Assembly: GCA_963777975.1 (NCBI GenBank)
Contig: CAVZSO010000010.1
Coordinates: 285,047-349,046, forward strand
From: CSP1-4 sp963777975
GTDB lineage: Bacteria > Chloroflexota > Limnocylindria > Limnocylindrales > CSP1-4
Reading direction: 5' to 3'
Length of the DNA: 64,000 nt
Every line of letters begins with the position of its first letter. Within the stretch, counting starts at the first letter, position 1. A model generated the notes under the pieces. That model ran no database searches, had not been told where the DNA came from, and worked only from the letters and a program-made list of their open reading frames with translations. Positions 30,196 through 38,541 of this stretch are shown here, piece after piece. The position numbers were made by a program, and so were the translations under genes.

Positions 30196-31389
30196 TCAGA
30201 TCATGAAGCTCGTCGGCGGGTCGGGCTCGAGCAGGATGGGCCGGTCGATGCGGAACGGTTCGATGTCCGAGCCCGTCGCGCCATCGGCTGCCAGTTCACT
30301 GAAGATGCGTCCGAAGAGCGACGCGAACTTGAAGCCGTGCGCGGCACCGAGGGCGACGTGGATGTCGGGCTGGCCGGGCAGCGCGTCGAGCACGAAGTCG
30401 CGGTCGGGCGGCATGGTGTAGAGGCAGGTCTTGGTGTACAGCACGGGCCCCAGCGCACCGGGCAGGTGGCCGGCCATGAAGGCGTCCAGACGGGCCAAGG
30501 CGTCCGGGTCGGTGGCGAAGTCGCGCGTCGCCGGCGTGGTCGGTCGACCACCGACGTCCTGGGCGCCCTTTGGGCCCGGCTCGCCGAAGGCTGGGAAGCC
30601 GTAGAAGCTGGGCACGTCCATCCAGATCCAGACCGGGAAGCGCTGGGGGGCGAAATCGGGCAGGTGCGGCGATGCCCAGTAGGTGACCTGTTCTTTGGTG
30701 ATCGTCAGCGGCAGCGTCGTACCAAGCGGGCTGATCAGCTCGTTGGTCCAGGCGTCGGCGCACAGGAAGACCTTGCGTGTCCGGAACGTCCGACCGCCGG
30801 CATCGACCTCCACGCCGGCGCCCGTCGAGCGGAGCGCAGTGACCGGCATCTCGTCGAGCAGGGTGGCGCCACGCTGACGAGCCAGCGTACGGTGCGCGTC
30901 GTTGGCCAGGATGGGCGGCGCGATGCCACCGGACGCCTGGTAGAGCGCGACCGTATCCGGCTCGAGTCGCCACTGCGGCCAGCGGCGCATGACCTCGTCG
31001 GCATCGAGCCGCTCGTAGGGCACCGCGCAGGCGTCCATCGAGCCCGTGTAGTCGGCCATCGGGATCTCCGTCGCCGTGCTCGGCCAGAGGTCGAGGCCAC
31101 CCGTCTGCAGGATCAGTGGCCTGCCCCACTCCGCTTCGACCGTTGCCCACGCCTCGTAGGCCTGGGCGGCCAGGCGGACGTAGTGCGGCCGGTGGTACGA
31201 GAGCCGGATGATGCGGCTGTGATCCTGCGACGCGCCATTGGGGTGGCCGAAGGCGAACCGTTCGAGGCCCAGCACCCGATCCCCGAACCGGCGCGCCAGC
31301 CAGTAGGCCGCACCGGAGCCGATGCCTCCGAGGCCGACCACGATGGCCTCGAACTCGTCCCGCGCGGGCCCCGGCGTCGGGCCGCTCAC
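30196..31389 (-). CDS. Monomeric sarcosine oxidase/N-methyl-amino-acid oxidase-like flavoprotein
   Basis: 397 residues from the GTG at 31389, overlapping the hydrolase stop as GTGA. The FAD motif is AIVVGLGGIGSGAAYWLARR. The C-terminal region has KTCLYTMPPDRDFV, with the Cys in the position that covalently holds FAD in monomeric sarcosine oxidase, and GAAHGFKFAS, the active-site His/Gly/Lys strand. Family members oxidise N-methyl amino acids to the amino acid, formaldehyde and H2O2; the substrate here is inferred only at class level. The upstream extension of this frame is antisense to nothing conserved and was dropped. Confidence 0.87.
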   Translation of the reverse strand: MSGPTPGPARDEFEAIVVGLGGIGSGAAYWLARRFGDRVLGLERFAFGHPNGASQDHSRIIRLSYHRPHYVRLAAQAYEAWATVEAEWGRPLILQTGGLDLWPSTATEIPMADYTGSMDACAVPYERLDADEVMRRWPQWRLEPDTVALYQASGGIAPPILANDAHRTLARQRGATLLDEMPVTALRSTGAGVEVDAGGRTFRTRKVFLCADAWTNELISPLGTTLPLTITKEQVTYWASPHLPDFAPQRFPVWIWMDVPSFYGFPAFGEPGPKGAQDVGGRPTTPATRDFATDPDALARLDAFMAGHLPGALGPVLYTKTCLYTMPPDRDFVLDALPGQPDIHVALGAAHGFKFASLFGRIFSELAADGATGSDIEPFRIDRPILLEPDPPTSFMI

Positions 31390-33534
31390 AGGAGGTCTCG
31401 CTCGAACGAGTCGTCCCAGCTCCGCTCGTACACCGTGGTCTCGCCCTCCTTGACGGCGAGCTCGATGTGCAGGTGGAGGCGGTCCGGGTCGGCCCACTGG
31501 ACGATGCGCCCGGCCGTGCTGAAGGCGGATCCGTCCCGATAGGTCAAGCGGATCGCGGCGCGGCCCTCCGCCCGGCACGAGGCGGGATCCGCGTCGCCGA
31601 TCGAGATGCGCAGATGCTCGTCGGCCCACCAGGTCAGGCCGCGATCGGGCAGCCGCCAGGCGTCCTCGGAGTCGAGCGACAGGAGCCAGCTTCCGTCGGG
31701 CTGGCGGGCCATGCTCGAGGTGTGCGATGGGCCGGCGGTCGTCGTTGCCCGCTCCGGGCCTCGGCGGCGCTCCGTGGGCCAGCCGATGCTGTCCGGCGGC
31801 AGTGCCTCGCTCAGCGAGGCCGACGAGCCGGGGGCACCGAGGTCGGGGCCAAAGGTGGTCAAGCCCGGCTGGATCGGCAGGCGGATCGACGACGGATGGG
31901 CCGCGTCGTGATGGAGCGTGAGCGCCGCCGGCCGCGGTGGCGGCCAGGCGAGCGGCCAATCAGCTCCGGCGATGGCGACCCGCAGCCGATGGCCGGCCGG
32001 GACGATGGCTCCGCAGACCTGGAGCAGGACCGCGACCCGCTCGACACGGCCAGGGACCATCGGCTCGGCCGTCGAGAGGCCGTGGCGACGGGTCAGGTTC
32101 AGGACGCCGCGCGCGAGCAGCGCGGACGTGCCGTCGGGCGCGACGTCGCCGACCTTGACGGCGACCTGCGCGACCGGCTGCGACGTGCTCAGCCAGAGGT
32201 CCGCCACCGGCCGGCCGAGCATGACCAGGTCCTCGATCAGCGGCGCCGACGTCCAGCACAGCGACTCCGCCTCGTCCGGACGCTGGTCGATCGGCAGGCC
32301 CTCCGGCGGGCCGCTGCCGGCCCAGAATGGTGCCGTCACGCCGACCCATGGCGGGCCCGCCCAGGTGATCGAGGGACTGCCATCACCGGCGGCTGGCGCT
32401 TGCTCCGCCGCCGTTCCGGTGGAGCCGGGCGTCTCGCGTCGTTGGTCGGGCCCGGCAGCCTCGAGGACTCCGTCAGGCCCGAGTCGCCAGAGCCGCGGCA
32501 CCCCTTCATCCGGGCTCTCGAGTTCGTGCTCGCGGCCGGCCCGCGCCGGCGGCCAGGCGTCGATGAACCACCAGCGCCCCGGCATCCGCTCCGGGTACTC
32601 GACCGCTGGCAACGGCTCGGCCAGGTAGGCGGCCAGCATCGGCTCGCGGTCGACACCGTTGTCGATGCCCTTCAGCCAGCGGTCCCACCAGCGGGCCATC
32701 AAGCCCAGGCCGTCGATGGATGGTTCCGGCCAGCCTGCATGGGGCCAGCTGTGGCCCCACGGCCCGAGGACACCACGTCGCGGACACCGGAGATGCTCCA
32801 GGAGCTCGAGGACGGCGTCGCGATAACCATCGTTGAAGCCGTTCATGGCCAGGACAGGGACCTCGATGGCGTCGTAGTCCACGAATGGCGAGCCGTGCCG
32901 CCAGTAGCCATCGCGCCGCTGATGCTGGAGCCAGGTCCGCGTCCATTGCGGCGTCGCCTCGAGCCGTCGCAGCCACTCCTCGCGCCAGCCCGGTCCGAAG
33001 CGCTCCGGGTCCGGCGGCAGGGCGTTCTCGGCCACCATCTCGACGGGCCACGTGACCGACTCGTTCACGTGGAGCGTGCCGCCGATGTAGTGCACGTCGA
33101 GCGCGTAGCGATCGTGGGTCGCACCGACGGGGATGATGGCCTTCAGCCCGGGCGGCCGGCGCATGGCGGCCTGGAGGGCCGCGAAACCGCCCCAGCTGAT
33201 GCCGAACATGCCCAGCGAGCCGTCACACCACGGCCGGTCGCGCAGCCAGGCCAGGACGGCCACGGTGTCGCTGATCTCCGCTTCCGTGTACTCGTCCTCG
33301 GCGATGCCCTCGGACGACCCGGTGCCCCGGACGTCGAGGAGCACGGAGGCGTAGCCGCGGGACGCGAACTCGAGGTGCATCGGGGCGTGGCCCGGCAGGG
33401 TCCAGTCGTCCTTGCGGTAGGGGATCGACTCCAGCAGCGCAGGCACGGCACCAGGCGGTGTCGGGCCGCCAGATGGTGGCCGCCAGATGGGTGCCGTCGG
33501 CCATCGGGATCCGGACATGGGCATCGACGGTCAC
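31386..33534 (-). CDS. CocE/NonD-family alpha/beta hydrolase (X-Pro dipeptidyl-peptidase-like), one frame break
   Basis: About 715 residues from a GTG at 33534. The N-terminus reads VTVDAHVRIPMADGTHLAAT, then the frame breaks near 33458-33465 (one extra base) and resumes at ALLESIPYRKDDWTLPGH. The catalytic Ser is in MFGISWGGFAALQAAM. An alpha/beta-hydrolase core, a helical cap and a C-terminal jelly-roll (GADWPLAWPPPRPAAL region) follow, the three-part layout of CocE/XPDP enzymes. They cleave esters, acyl groups or Xaa-Pro dipeptides. The position next to the oxidase and the peptide importer suggests processing of imported peptides, which is inference. Confidence 0.85.
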
Positions 33535-33627
33535 GGGATGCCGGGGGGTCACGGACGGTATGGTGCCACGCGGCGATGCTAGGATGCCGGCCGGGTCTCG
33601 TACGGGATGGCCCATGGGAGGTTCGTG

Positions 33628-34101
33628 TTGACTTCGTTCTTCGACAAGGCGCGTCTGGCTGCCGAAGAGGCCAGCCGGGAGCTGTCCGAGCGAGCGAAGG
33701 CGGAGGCGCCGGGGGCCAAGGAACGCGCCAAGGTCATCGCGGACCAGGCCCAGAGCGGCGCCAAGGGGGTGGCCGGCCAGGCGCGCCGACAGTTCGTGAC
33801 GGCCATCGAGAAGATCGATCCCGGCATCCTGGCCGACGTGGTCATCAAGGCCACCGCCCTGCAGGAGAAGGCCAATGCATCCCTGCGTGGCAAGCGTTCC
33901 GCCTACCGCATCGCAGAGATCGTCGTCACGGCTACCATCCCGCCTCAGGTGAGCTTCGGCGTCCAGCGCATCCACGATCTCGAGGTCGAGGAGCCCGAGC
34001 GGACCATCGACTCGGAGGAGCTCATCGAGTCGGGCGCCGTCGACGATGCACCGGCGGTCGTCACCGACCTCGATGTCTCGGCCGAGCCTGATCCAATATG
34101 A
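33628..34101 (+). CDS. Uncharacterised alpha-helical protein
   Basis: I do not recognise this family. About 157 residues from a TTG at 33628, chosen because GGGAGG lies 6 bp upstream; a GTG at 33625 or an ATG at 33607 are alternatives. The first ~80 residues are amphipathic helices rich in Ala, Glu, Lys and Arg (KARLAAEEASRELSERAKAE). A conserved-looking middle reads IEKIDPGILADVVIKATALQ. Next is a short beta/hydrophobic part (IAEIVVTATIPPQVSFGVQR), and the C-terminus is acidic. No signal peptide or membrane helix. It is divergent from the CocE-type gene and precedes the lipoprotein gene by 37 bp. Confidence 0.6.
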   Translation: MTSFFDKARLAAEEASRELSERAKAEAPGAKERAKVIADQAQSGAKGVAGQARRQFVTAIEKIDPGILADVVIKATALQEKANASLRGKRSAYRIAEIVVTATIPPQVSFGVQRIHDLEVEEPERTIDSEELIESGAVDDAPAVVTDLDVSAEPDPI

Positions 34102-34138
34102 CCTTGCCGACCGAAGGAACGAAGACACGGAGGACCTT

Positions 34139-35011
34139 GTGCCGGATCATGCACGTCGGGGACCGATGCGCCCAACGCTGATCGTTCTCGTCCTGGCCAG
34201 CCTGCTGCTCCTCGTCGGCTGCCAGCCGACTGCACCAGACATCAGCGGACGGCCGACGGAGGCCGACGCGCCCGTCATCAACATCTTCCGATTCAAGAAG
34301 GACGACCAGATCGACGCACGCCGCGCCACGATGCCCCTCGGCACGCTCTACGGCGACGGACGCGTCATCCGGCCGGCGCCACAGCCGGCCACCGAACCGG
34401 GGCCGGCACTGCCATCGCTGCAGGTCACGACGCTCGATAACGCCGGCGTCGACGTCGTGCTGAAGCAGGCGGCTGACACGGGCCTGGTGGGTGCCGATCG
34501 GGAGTTCCGGATGCCGACCGAGACGGATCCGACCCTCACCTCGTTCGAGGTCTTCCTGAACGGTCAGCGACGGGCGACCATCGTCGAGTCGCTGGCCGAG
34601 ATCGCCGACGATGACCCGCGTCTGCCGCCACAGGGTCTGGAGGAGCGCGCGGGGATGAAGAAGATCGTGGCCATGCTCACGGATCCGAGGGGGTCGCTGG
34701 CCGCCAACATCGTGGGCGAGGACACGGTCTACGCTCCGACCGCCGTGCGCGTGCTGATCGCGCCTGCCACGAGCCTCGAGCCGTCATCGACCGAACCGAC
34801 GAAGCTCGACTGGCCGCTGGCCGACCTCGCCACCGCCGGTGAGCCGGTCAAGGGCGCCGACGGCGTCAGCTGCCTGGTCGTCGACGGGGGCGACTGGACG
34901 ACGCTCCAGCCCCTTGCCGCCAGCGCCAACCAGCTGACGAGATGGTCGAGCGGCGGCACCGAGTACGCGCTGCGGTTCCGGCCGTTGCTGCCTGGTGAGG
35001 GCGGCTGCTAG
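34139..35011 (+). CDS. Uncharacterised lipoprotein
   Basis: About 290 residues. The start is GTG 34139 (GGAGG 5 bp upstream) or ATG 34166; both give a lipoprotein signal, RPTLIVLVLASLLLLVGC, with the lipobox Cys as first mature residue. The mature part starts disordered (QPTAPDISGRPTEADAP), then has mixed alpha/beta content with no motif I recognise. It may be functionally linked to the upstream helical protein. Its stop overlaps the stop of the convergent MoaD-like gene. Confidence 0.6.
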   Translation: MPDHARRGPMRPTLIVLVLASLLLLVGCQPTAPDISGRPTEADAPVINIFRFKKDDQIDARRATMPLGTLYGDGRVIRPAPQPATEPGPALPSLQVTTLDNAGVDVVLKQAADTGLVGADREFRMPTETDPTLTSFEVFLNGQRRATIVESLAEIADDDPRLPPQGLEERAGMKKIVAMLTDPRGSLAANIVGEDTVYAPTAVRVLIAPATSLEPSSTEPTKLDWPLADLATAGEPVKGADGVSCLVVDGGDWTTLQPLAASANQLTRWSSGGTEYALRFRPLLPGEGGC

Positions 35012-35298
35012 GACGCGGACGCCGAGCCGGAGCCGCCCGCGACGGCCGGCAGGATGTGGACCGTCGCCCCAGGGTGGAGCGGGCTGTCCAGGTCGGCCGG
35101 CTCGCCATCGACATAGGCGTTGATGTAGGGCCGCAGGGCGGGACCGGCATCGGTGCACAGACGGTCGCGCATGCCCGGGTGATCGGCATCGAGTCCGTCG
35201 ATGAGCGCCAGCACCGTCGGCGCATCCGGACGCGCGAGCTTGCGCGCCGTGCCCGGGAAGAGGGCGACCAGTGAGCTGGGGAGCCTGACCTCGATCAC
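35008..35298 (-). CDS. MoaD/ThiS-family ubiquitin-like protein with extended C-terminus
   Basis: 96 residues from a GTG at 35298, 44 bp after the BNR-propeller stop. The beta-grasp fold is indicated by VIEVRLPSSLVALFPG, YINAYVDGEPADLDSPL and ATVHILPAVAGG. MoaD and ThiS carry sulfur on a terminal Gly-Gly. Here the GG is followed by six more residues (SGSASAS region), so it is not terminal unless the tail is removed. A MoaD-like gene next to a BNR-propeller gene is a recurrent pair in Actinomycetota and Chloroflexota, but its function is not established. Confidence 0.75.
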   Translation of the reverse strand: MIEVRLPSSLVALFPGTARKLARPDAPTVLALIDGLDADHPGMRDRLCTDAGPALRPYINAYVDGEPADLDSPLHPGATVHILPAVAGGSGSASAS

Positions 35299-35341
35299 GG
35301 CATCTGCGGCCGGCTGGCCATCGGCCTCAGGAGGCGCCGCG

Positions 35342-36418
35342 TCAGGCGTCGACGACCAGCGTCTCGACCGATGAGATCGAGGGCAGGTGCTCGGCGATGG
35401 TCCGCCACGAGGCACCTTCGTCGTCGCTGGCGAAGAGCTCGCCGCTGGTGGTCCCGAAGTAGATGCCGTGGGGCGTCAGCGGGTCGACCGCCAGGGCCTC
35501 TCGCAGGACCGTCAGGAACGCGCCTTCCTGCGGCAGCCCGACGCGCAGGTCGGACCACGTCGCCCCGGCGTCGGTCGTCTTCCAGACCGCGGCCTGGCCG
35601 TCGGGCATGTAGCGGCCGGTGCTGTCCCCGTTGAGTGGGATGGTGTACGCCGTCTCGGGGTCGCGCGGGTGGGTGATCATGGGGAAGCCGAAGGTCGACG
35701 GCAGCCCGTCCTCGAGCGAGACCCAGGTGCGACCGGCGTCGTCGGACCGATACGTGCCGCAATGGTTCTCCTGGTAGAGCCGGTCCGGGTCTCCGGGTGC
35801 CATGACGAGCTTGTGGACGCATTGCCCGGTGACCGGGTACGGGTCCGGCAGGAAGTCCGCCCGGACACCCTGGTTGCGTGGCTCCCAGGTCAGCCCGCCA
35901 TCCTCGGTGGCGAACGTGCCGACGGCTGAGATGGCGATCCACATCTTCGTCGGGTCGCTCGGATGCGGCACGATCGAGTGCAGGCAGAGACCACCGGCGC
36001 CCGGCTGCCAGGTCGGGCGCGACGGATGGTCGGTCAAGCCTTTGACGTGCTCCCACGTTCGCCCGCCGTCAGCGCTCTTGAACAGGCCGGCCGGAGCGAC
36101 ACCGGCGTAGAGCGAGTCGCCGGCTCCGGTCACGTTCCAGACCGTCTCGATGGCGGGCCCGTCCTCACCGTAGGTCAGGCCCTCGCTGGAGTGTGTCCAG
36201 GTCGCGCCCAGGTCGTCGCTGCGCCAGACCGCCGGGCCGTACCACTCGCTACCGCCGCCGGCGTACAGCGTCCCGGTACGTTGATCCGAGGAGAGGTGCC
36301 GGATGGGCCAGCCCTCATTGAGTGGGCCGCGCGTCGACCAGTCACGGCGACCGGCGTCGCCATCGAGGATGAAACCGCCCTTCTTGGTCCCGACGAGGAC
36401 CATCACACGCTTCGTCAT
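35342..36418 (-). CDS. BNR/Asp-box repeat beta-propeller protein (exo-alpha-sialidase-like)
   Basis: 358 residues without a signal peptide, with at least six Asp-box repeats: SDDLGATW, SADGGRTW, TEDGGLTW, SDDAGRTW, TTDAGATW and SDDEGASW. These mark a six-bladed propeller of the sialidase/VPS10/WD40-YVTN superfamily. It lacks the arginine triad context of true sialidases as far as I can see, so an enzymatic call is not supported. It is translated just upstream of the MoaD-like gene and probably co-transcribed with it. Confidence 0.82.
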   Translation of the reverse strand: MTKRVMVLVGTKKGGFILDGDAGRRDWSTRGPLNEGWPIRHLSSDQRTGTLYAGGGSEWYGPAVWRSDDLGATWTHSSEGLTYGEDGPAIETVWNVTGAGDSLYAGVAPAGLFKSADGGRTWEHVKGLTDHPSRPTWQPGAGGLCLHSIVPHPSDPTKMWIAISAVGTFATEDGGLTWEPRNQGVRADFLPDPYPVTGQCVHKLVMAPGDPDRLYQENHCGTYRSDDAGRTWVSLEDGLPSTFGFPMITHPRDPETAYTIPLNGDSTGRYMPDGQAAVWKTTDAGATWSDLRVGLPQEGAFLTVLREALAVDPLTPHGIYFGTTSGELFASDDEGASWRTIAEHLPSISSVETLVVDA

Positions 36419-36554
36419 GTGCGGACGATACCGCGACAGCGGACTCGACGCGACGGGCGAGGCGCTGCCGGCTCGCCAGCGGCTCGTTGCTGGCGGATAG
36501 CGATCCGCCCGTCAACGCAGCAGCCAGCCCATCGTCGGCCGTCGTTGGTCCAAG

Positions 36555-37115
36555 ATGGCACGCGTGGACGCCTCATCGGCTGACGACGTCAGGTTCGGCC
36601 CGGCCAGCCTGGCGATCGTCCTCGGTGACATCACCGCCATCGCGGCCGATGCTATCGGCAACGCGGCCAACAGCTCGCTGACGGGTGGTGGCGGCGTCGA
36701 CGGCGCCATCCATGCGGCAGGCGGCCAGGCCCTCATGGCAGAGCTGCGCCGCCGCTATCCCGCCGGCACGCCGACCGGCACGGCCGTCGCGACGACCGCC
36801 GGCAGCCTGCCGGCCCGGTGGGTGATCCATGCCGTCGGTCCGGTCTGGGGCGGTGGCCGGAGCGGCGAGGCAGAGCTGCTGGCGGCTGCGTATCGCAGCG
36901 CCGTCCGTCTCGCCGACGATCTCGGCGCGCGCTCACTGACCCTCCCGGCGATCAGCGCCGGCATCTACGGCTACCCCCTCGACGAAGCGGCCCGCATCGC
37001 CGTCACGACCACCGTGGCCGCGCTCCGGGCCGCGGCCATGCTGAGCGAGATCACCTTCGTGCTCCGTGAGGTGACGCTGGCGCCATTTCGGGCGGCGCTG
37101 GCGAGCGTACGCTGA
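36555..37115 (+). CDS. Macro-domain protein (ADP-ribose/O-acetyl-ADP-ribose hydrolase-like)
   Basis: 186 residues, a single macro domain. ADP-ribose-binding motifs are VLGDITAIAADAIGNAANSS with the GGGGVDGAIHAAGG catalytic loop (MacroD-type Asn and Asp positions), and LPAISAGIYGYPLDEAA in loop 2. These match MacroD/YmdB-type hydrolases, which remove ADP-ribose from Asp/Glu or deacetylate O-acetyl-ADP-ribose. No ADP-ribosyltransferase or sirtuin gene is nearby. Confidence 0.88.
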   Translation: MARVDASSADDVRFGPASLAIVLGDITAIAADAIGNAANSSLTGGGGVDGAIHAAGGQALMAELRRRYPAGTPTGTAVATTAGSLPARWVIHAVGPVWGGGRSGEAELLAAAYRSAVRLADDLGARSLTLPAISAGIYGYPLDEAARIAVTTTVAALRAAAMLSEITFVLREVTLAPFRAALASVR

Positions 37116-37141
37116 GGGTCCACGCACAGGAGTTCGAACGG

Positions 37142-37543
37142 ATGGACGGGCATGTCGCGGTCTCGTGGGGACCGGGTCGGATCGACCGCTTCTGGCGCGG
37201 CGCGGATGGCGCCCTGTGGCACCAGGTCGGCGACGGCGTCAGCTGGTCGGAGCCGGATTCGCTCGGCGGCGTCCTGGCATCGCCGCCGGCTGTGACCGCC
37301 TGGGCGGTCGACCAGATGGAGGTCTTCGCCGTCTTCGCCGATGGCCAGCTCTGGGATCGCTATTGGGATGGCCTGAGCTGGCATGCCTGGGAATCGCTGG
37401 GCGGCGAGCTGGCCGGCGACGTCGCGGCATCCAGCTGGGGGCCCGACCGACTCGATGTCTTCGCCCGCGGCCTGGACGGCCTGACCTGGCATCGATGGTG
37501 GGACGGCGAGCGCTGGGTCGAGTGGGAGCGCCTGCCGTTCTGA
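37142..37543 (+). CDS. Short PLL-like/lectin-type beta-propeller repeat protein
   Basis: 133 residues made of about three repeats of ~45 residues. Each repeat contains a WGPGRIDRFWRGADGALWHQ-like unit followed by WSEPDSLGG, WHAWESLGG or WVEWERLPF. This matches fucose-specific-lectin/PLL-type repeats that normally build five- to seven-bladed propellers, so the protein must either be a fragment or assemble as an oligomer. No signal peptide. It starts 27 bp after the macro-domain gene on the same strand. Confidence 0.7.
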   Translation: MDGHVAVSWGPGRIDRFWRGADGALWHQVGDGVSWSEPDSLGGVLASPPAVTAWAVDQMEVFAVFADGQLWDRYWDGLSWHAWESLGGELAGDVAASSWGPDRLDVFARGLDGLTWHRWWDGERWVEWERLPF

Positions 37544-37610
37544 CCCGCGGCGTCGCCCCGACCACGGGCCGTCGACCGACCGCCGAGCCCTGCCCGGATC
37601 CGCCGACCGG

Positions 37611-37925
37611 CTAGCCCGGATCGGGAGCCGACGAGCTGCCGCTCATGCCGACCACGATATCGTGGTCTTCCGGGTGCTTCGCGAGATACCTCTGCACGTA
37701 CGGGCAGATGGCGATGACGCGCAACCCAAGCCGGCGAGCGTCGTCGAGCGCGAAGCGGGCCAGAGCGGCCGCGATGCCCTGACCCTCGAAAGCGGGCAGG
37801 ACCTCGGTGTGGACGAGGGCGATCCGGCCCCGCTTCATGACGTACTCGAGGACGCCCGCCAGCTGGCCATCGAGGCGCGCCTCGTAGCGTTGTGCGTCCG
37901 GGGCGTCTGCGACGGCGGGGTTCAC
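37611..37925 (-). CDS. GNAT-family N-acetyltransferase (YidJ/COG2388 type)
   Basis: 104 residues from a GTG at 37925, 8 bp after the stop of the alpha/beta hydrolase. The short acetyltransferase fold contains LVHTEVLPAFEGQGIAAAL (acetyl-CoA pyrophosphate loop) and the conserved ICPYVQRYLAKHPED, typical of the COG2388/YidJ family of minimal GNATs. Acceptor unknown. Confidence 0.85.
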   Translation of the reverse strand: MNPAVADAPDAQRYEARLDGQLAGVLEYVMKRGRIALVHTEVLPAFEGQGIAAALARFALDDARRLGLRVIAICPYVQRYLAKHPEDHDIVVGMSGSSSAPDPG

Positions 37926-37932
37926 GCCGATC

Positions 37933-38514
37933 TCAGCCGATGACCTGAGCGTCCAGCCAGGCCACCACGGCATCGAGCGCCTGGTCCAGGACCGCGCCGA
38001 GTCCATGTCCGATGCCTGGCCAGGTGACGAGGCTGCCCCGGGCCAGCAGCGGCATCGCACTGCGCAGCAGCTCGATGCGAGCGAAGGGGTCGGACTCGCC
38101 CTCGAGGATCAGCATCGGCTCGGTGATGGCCGGCCAATGCTCGGTGCGGAGGCCCTTCTCCGGCTGGCCCGGCAGGTGCAGTGGGTATGAGAAGCAGACG
38201 ACGCCGGCGATCGCCGGCCGGCTCGCAGCAGGCACGTTCACGCCGGCGGCGAGCAGCGATGCGACGCGTCCGCCATACGAGTGGCCGCCGACGACAAGCC
38301 GCGCGTCCGACGTCATCGGGGGCAGCGCCGCGACCGCGGCCACGTAGGCGGGTACGGCGTCCTCGGCTTTGCGCTTGGGCACGTCGATGGCGTGGGCATC
38401 CACGCCACGGGCCCGGAGACCTTCGACGTGCGGATACATCGAGGTCGCATTCCCGGACGCGCCGTGGGCGATCACGAGGCGGACGTCGCGGCCTGACGGG
38501 GTGGTCGATGGCAT
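37933..38514 (-). CDS. Alpha/beta hydrolase (KANL3/Tex30-like, dienelactone-hydrolase fold)
   Basis: 193 residues from the ATG at 38514. The nucleophile Ser is in VVGGHSYGGRVAS, the acid in LEGESDPFA, and the His in WPGIGHGLG. The N-terminal LVIAHGASGN supplies the oxyanion region. The family is small and of unknown substrate. A much longer minus-strand frame extending to 39597 is antisense to the MFS gene and was rejected. Confidence 0.85.
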   Translation of the reverse strand: MPSTTPSGRDVRLVIAHGASGNATSMYPHVEGLRARGVDAHAIDVPKRKAEDAVPAYVAAVAALPPMTSDARLVVGGHSYGGRVASLLAAGVNVPAASRPAIAGVVCFSYPLHLPGQPEKGLRTEHWPAITEPMLILEGESDPFARIELLRSAMPLLARGSLVTWPGIGHGLGAVLDQALDAVVAWLDAQVIG

Positions 38515-38541
38515 CACGCCCACCTTAGCGCCACCGGTACC

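Noticed and set aside
31467..33600. Plus-strand frame of 874 residues opposite the CocE-type gene
   Set aside because: Antisense of a conserved hydrolase; no domain except the tail shared with the helical protein gene in another frame.
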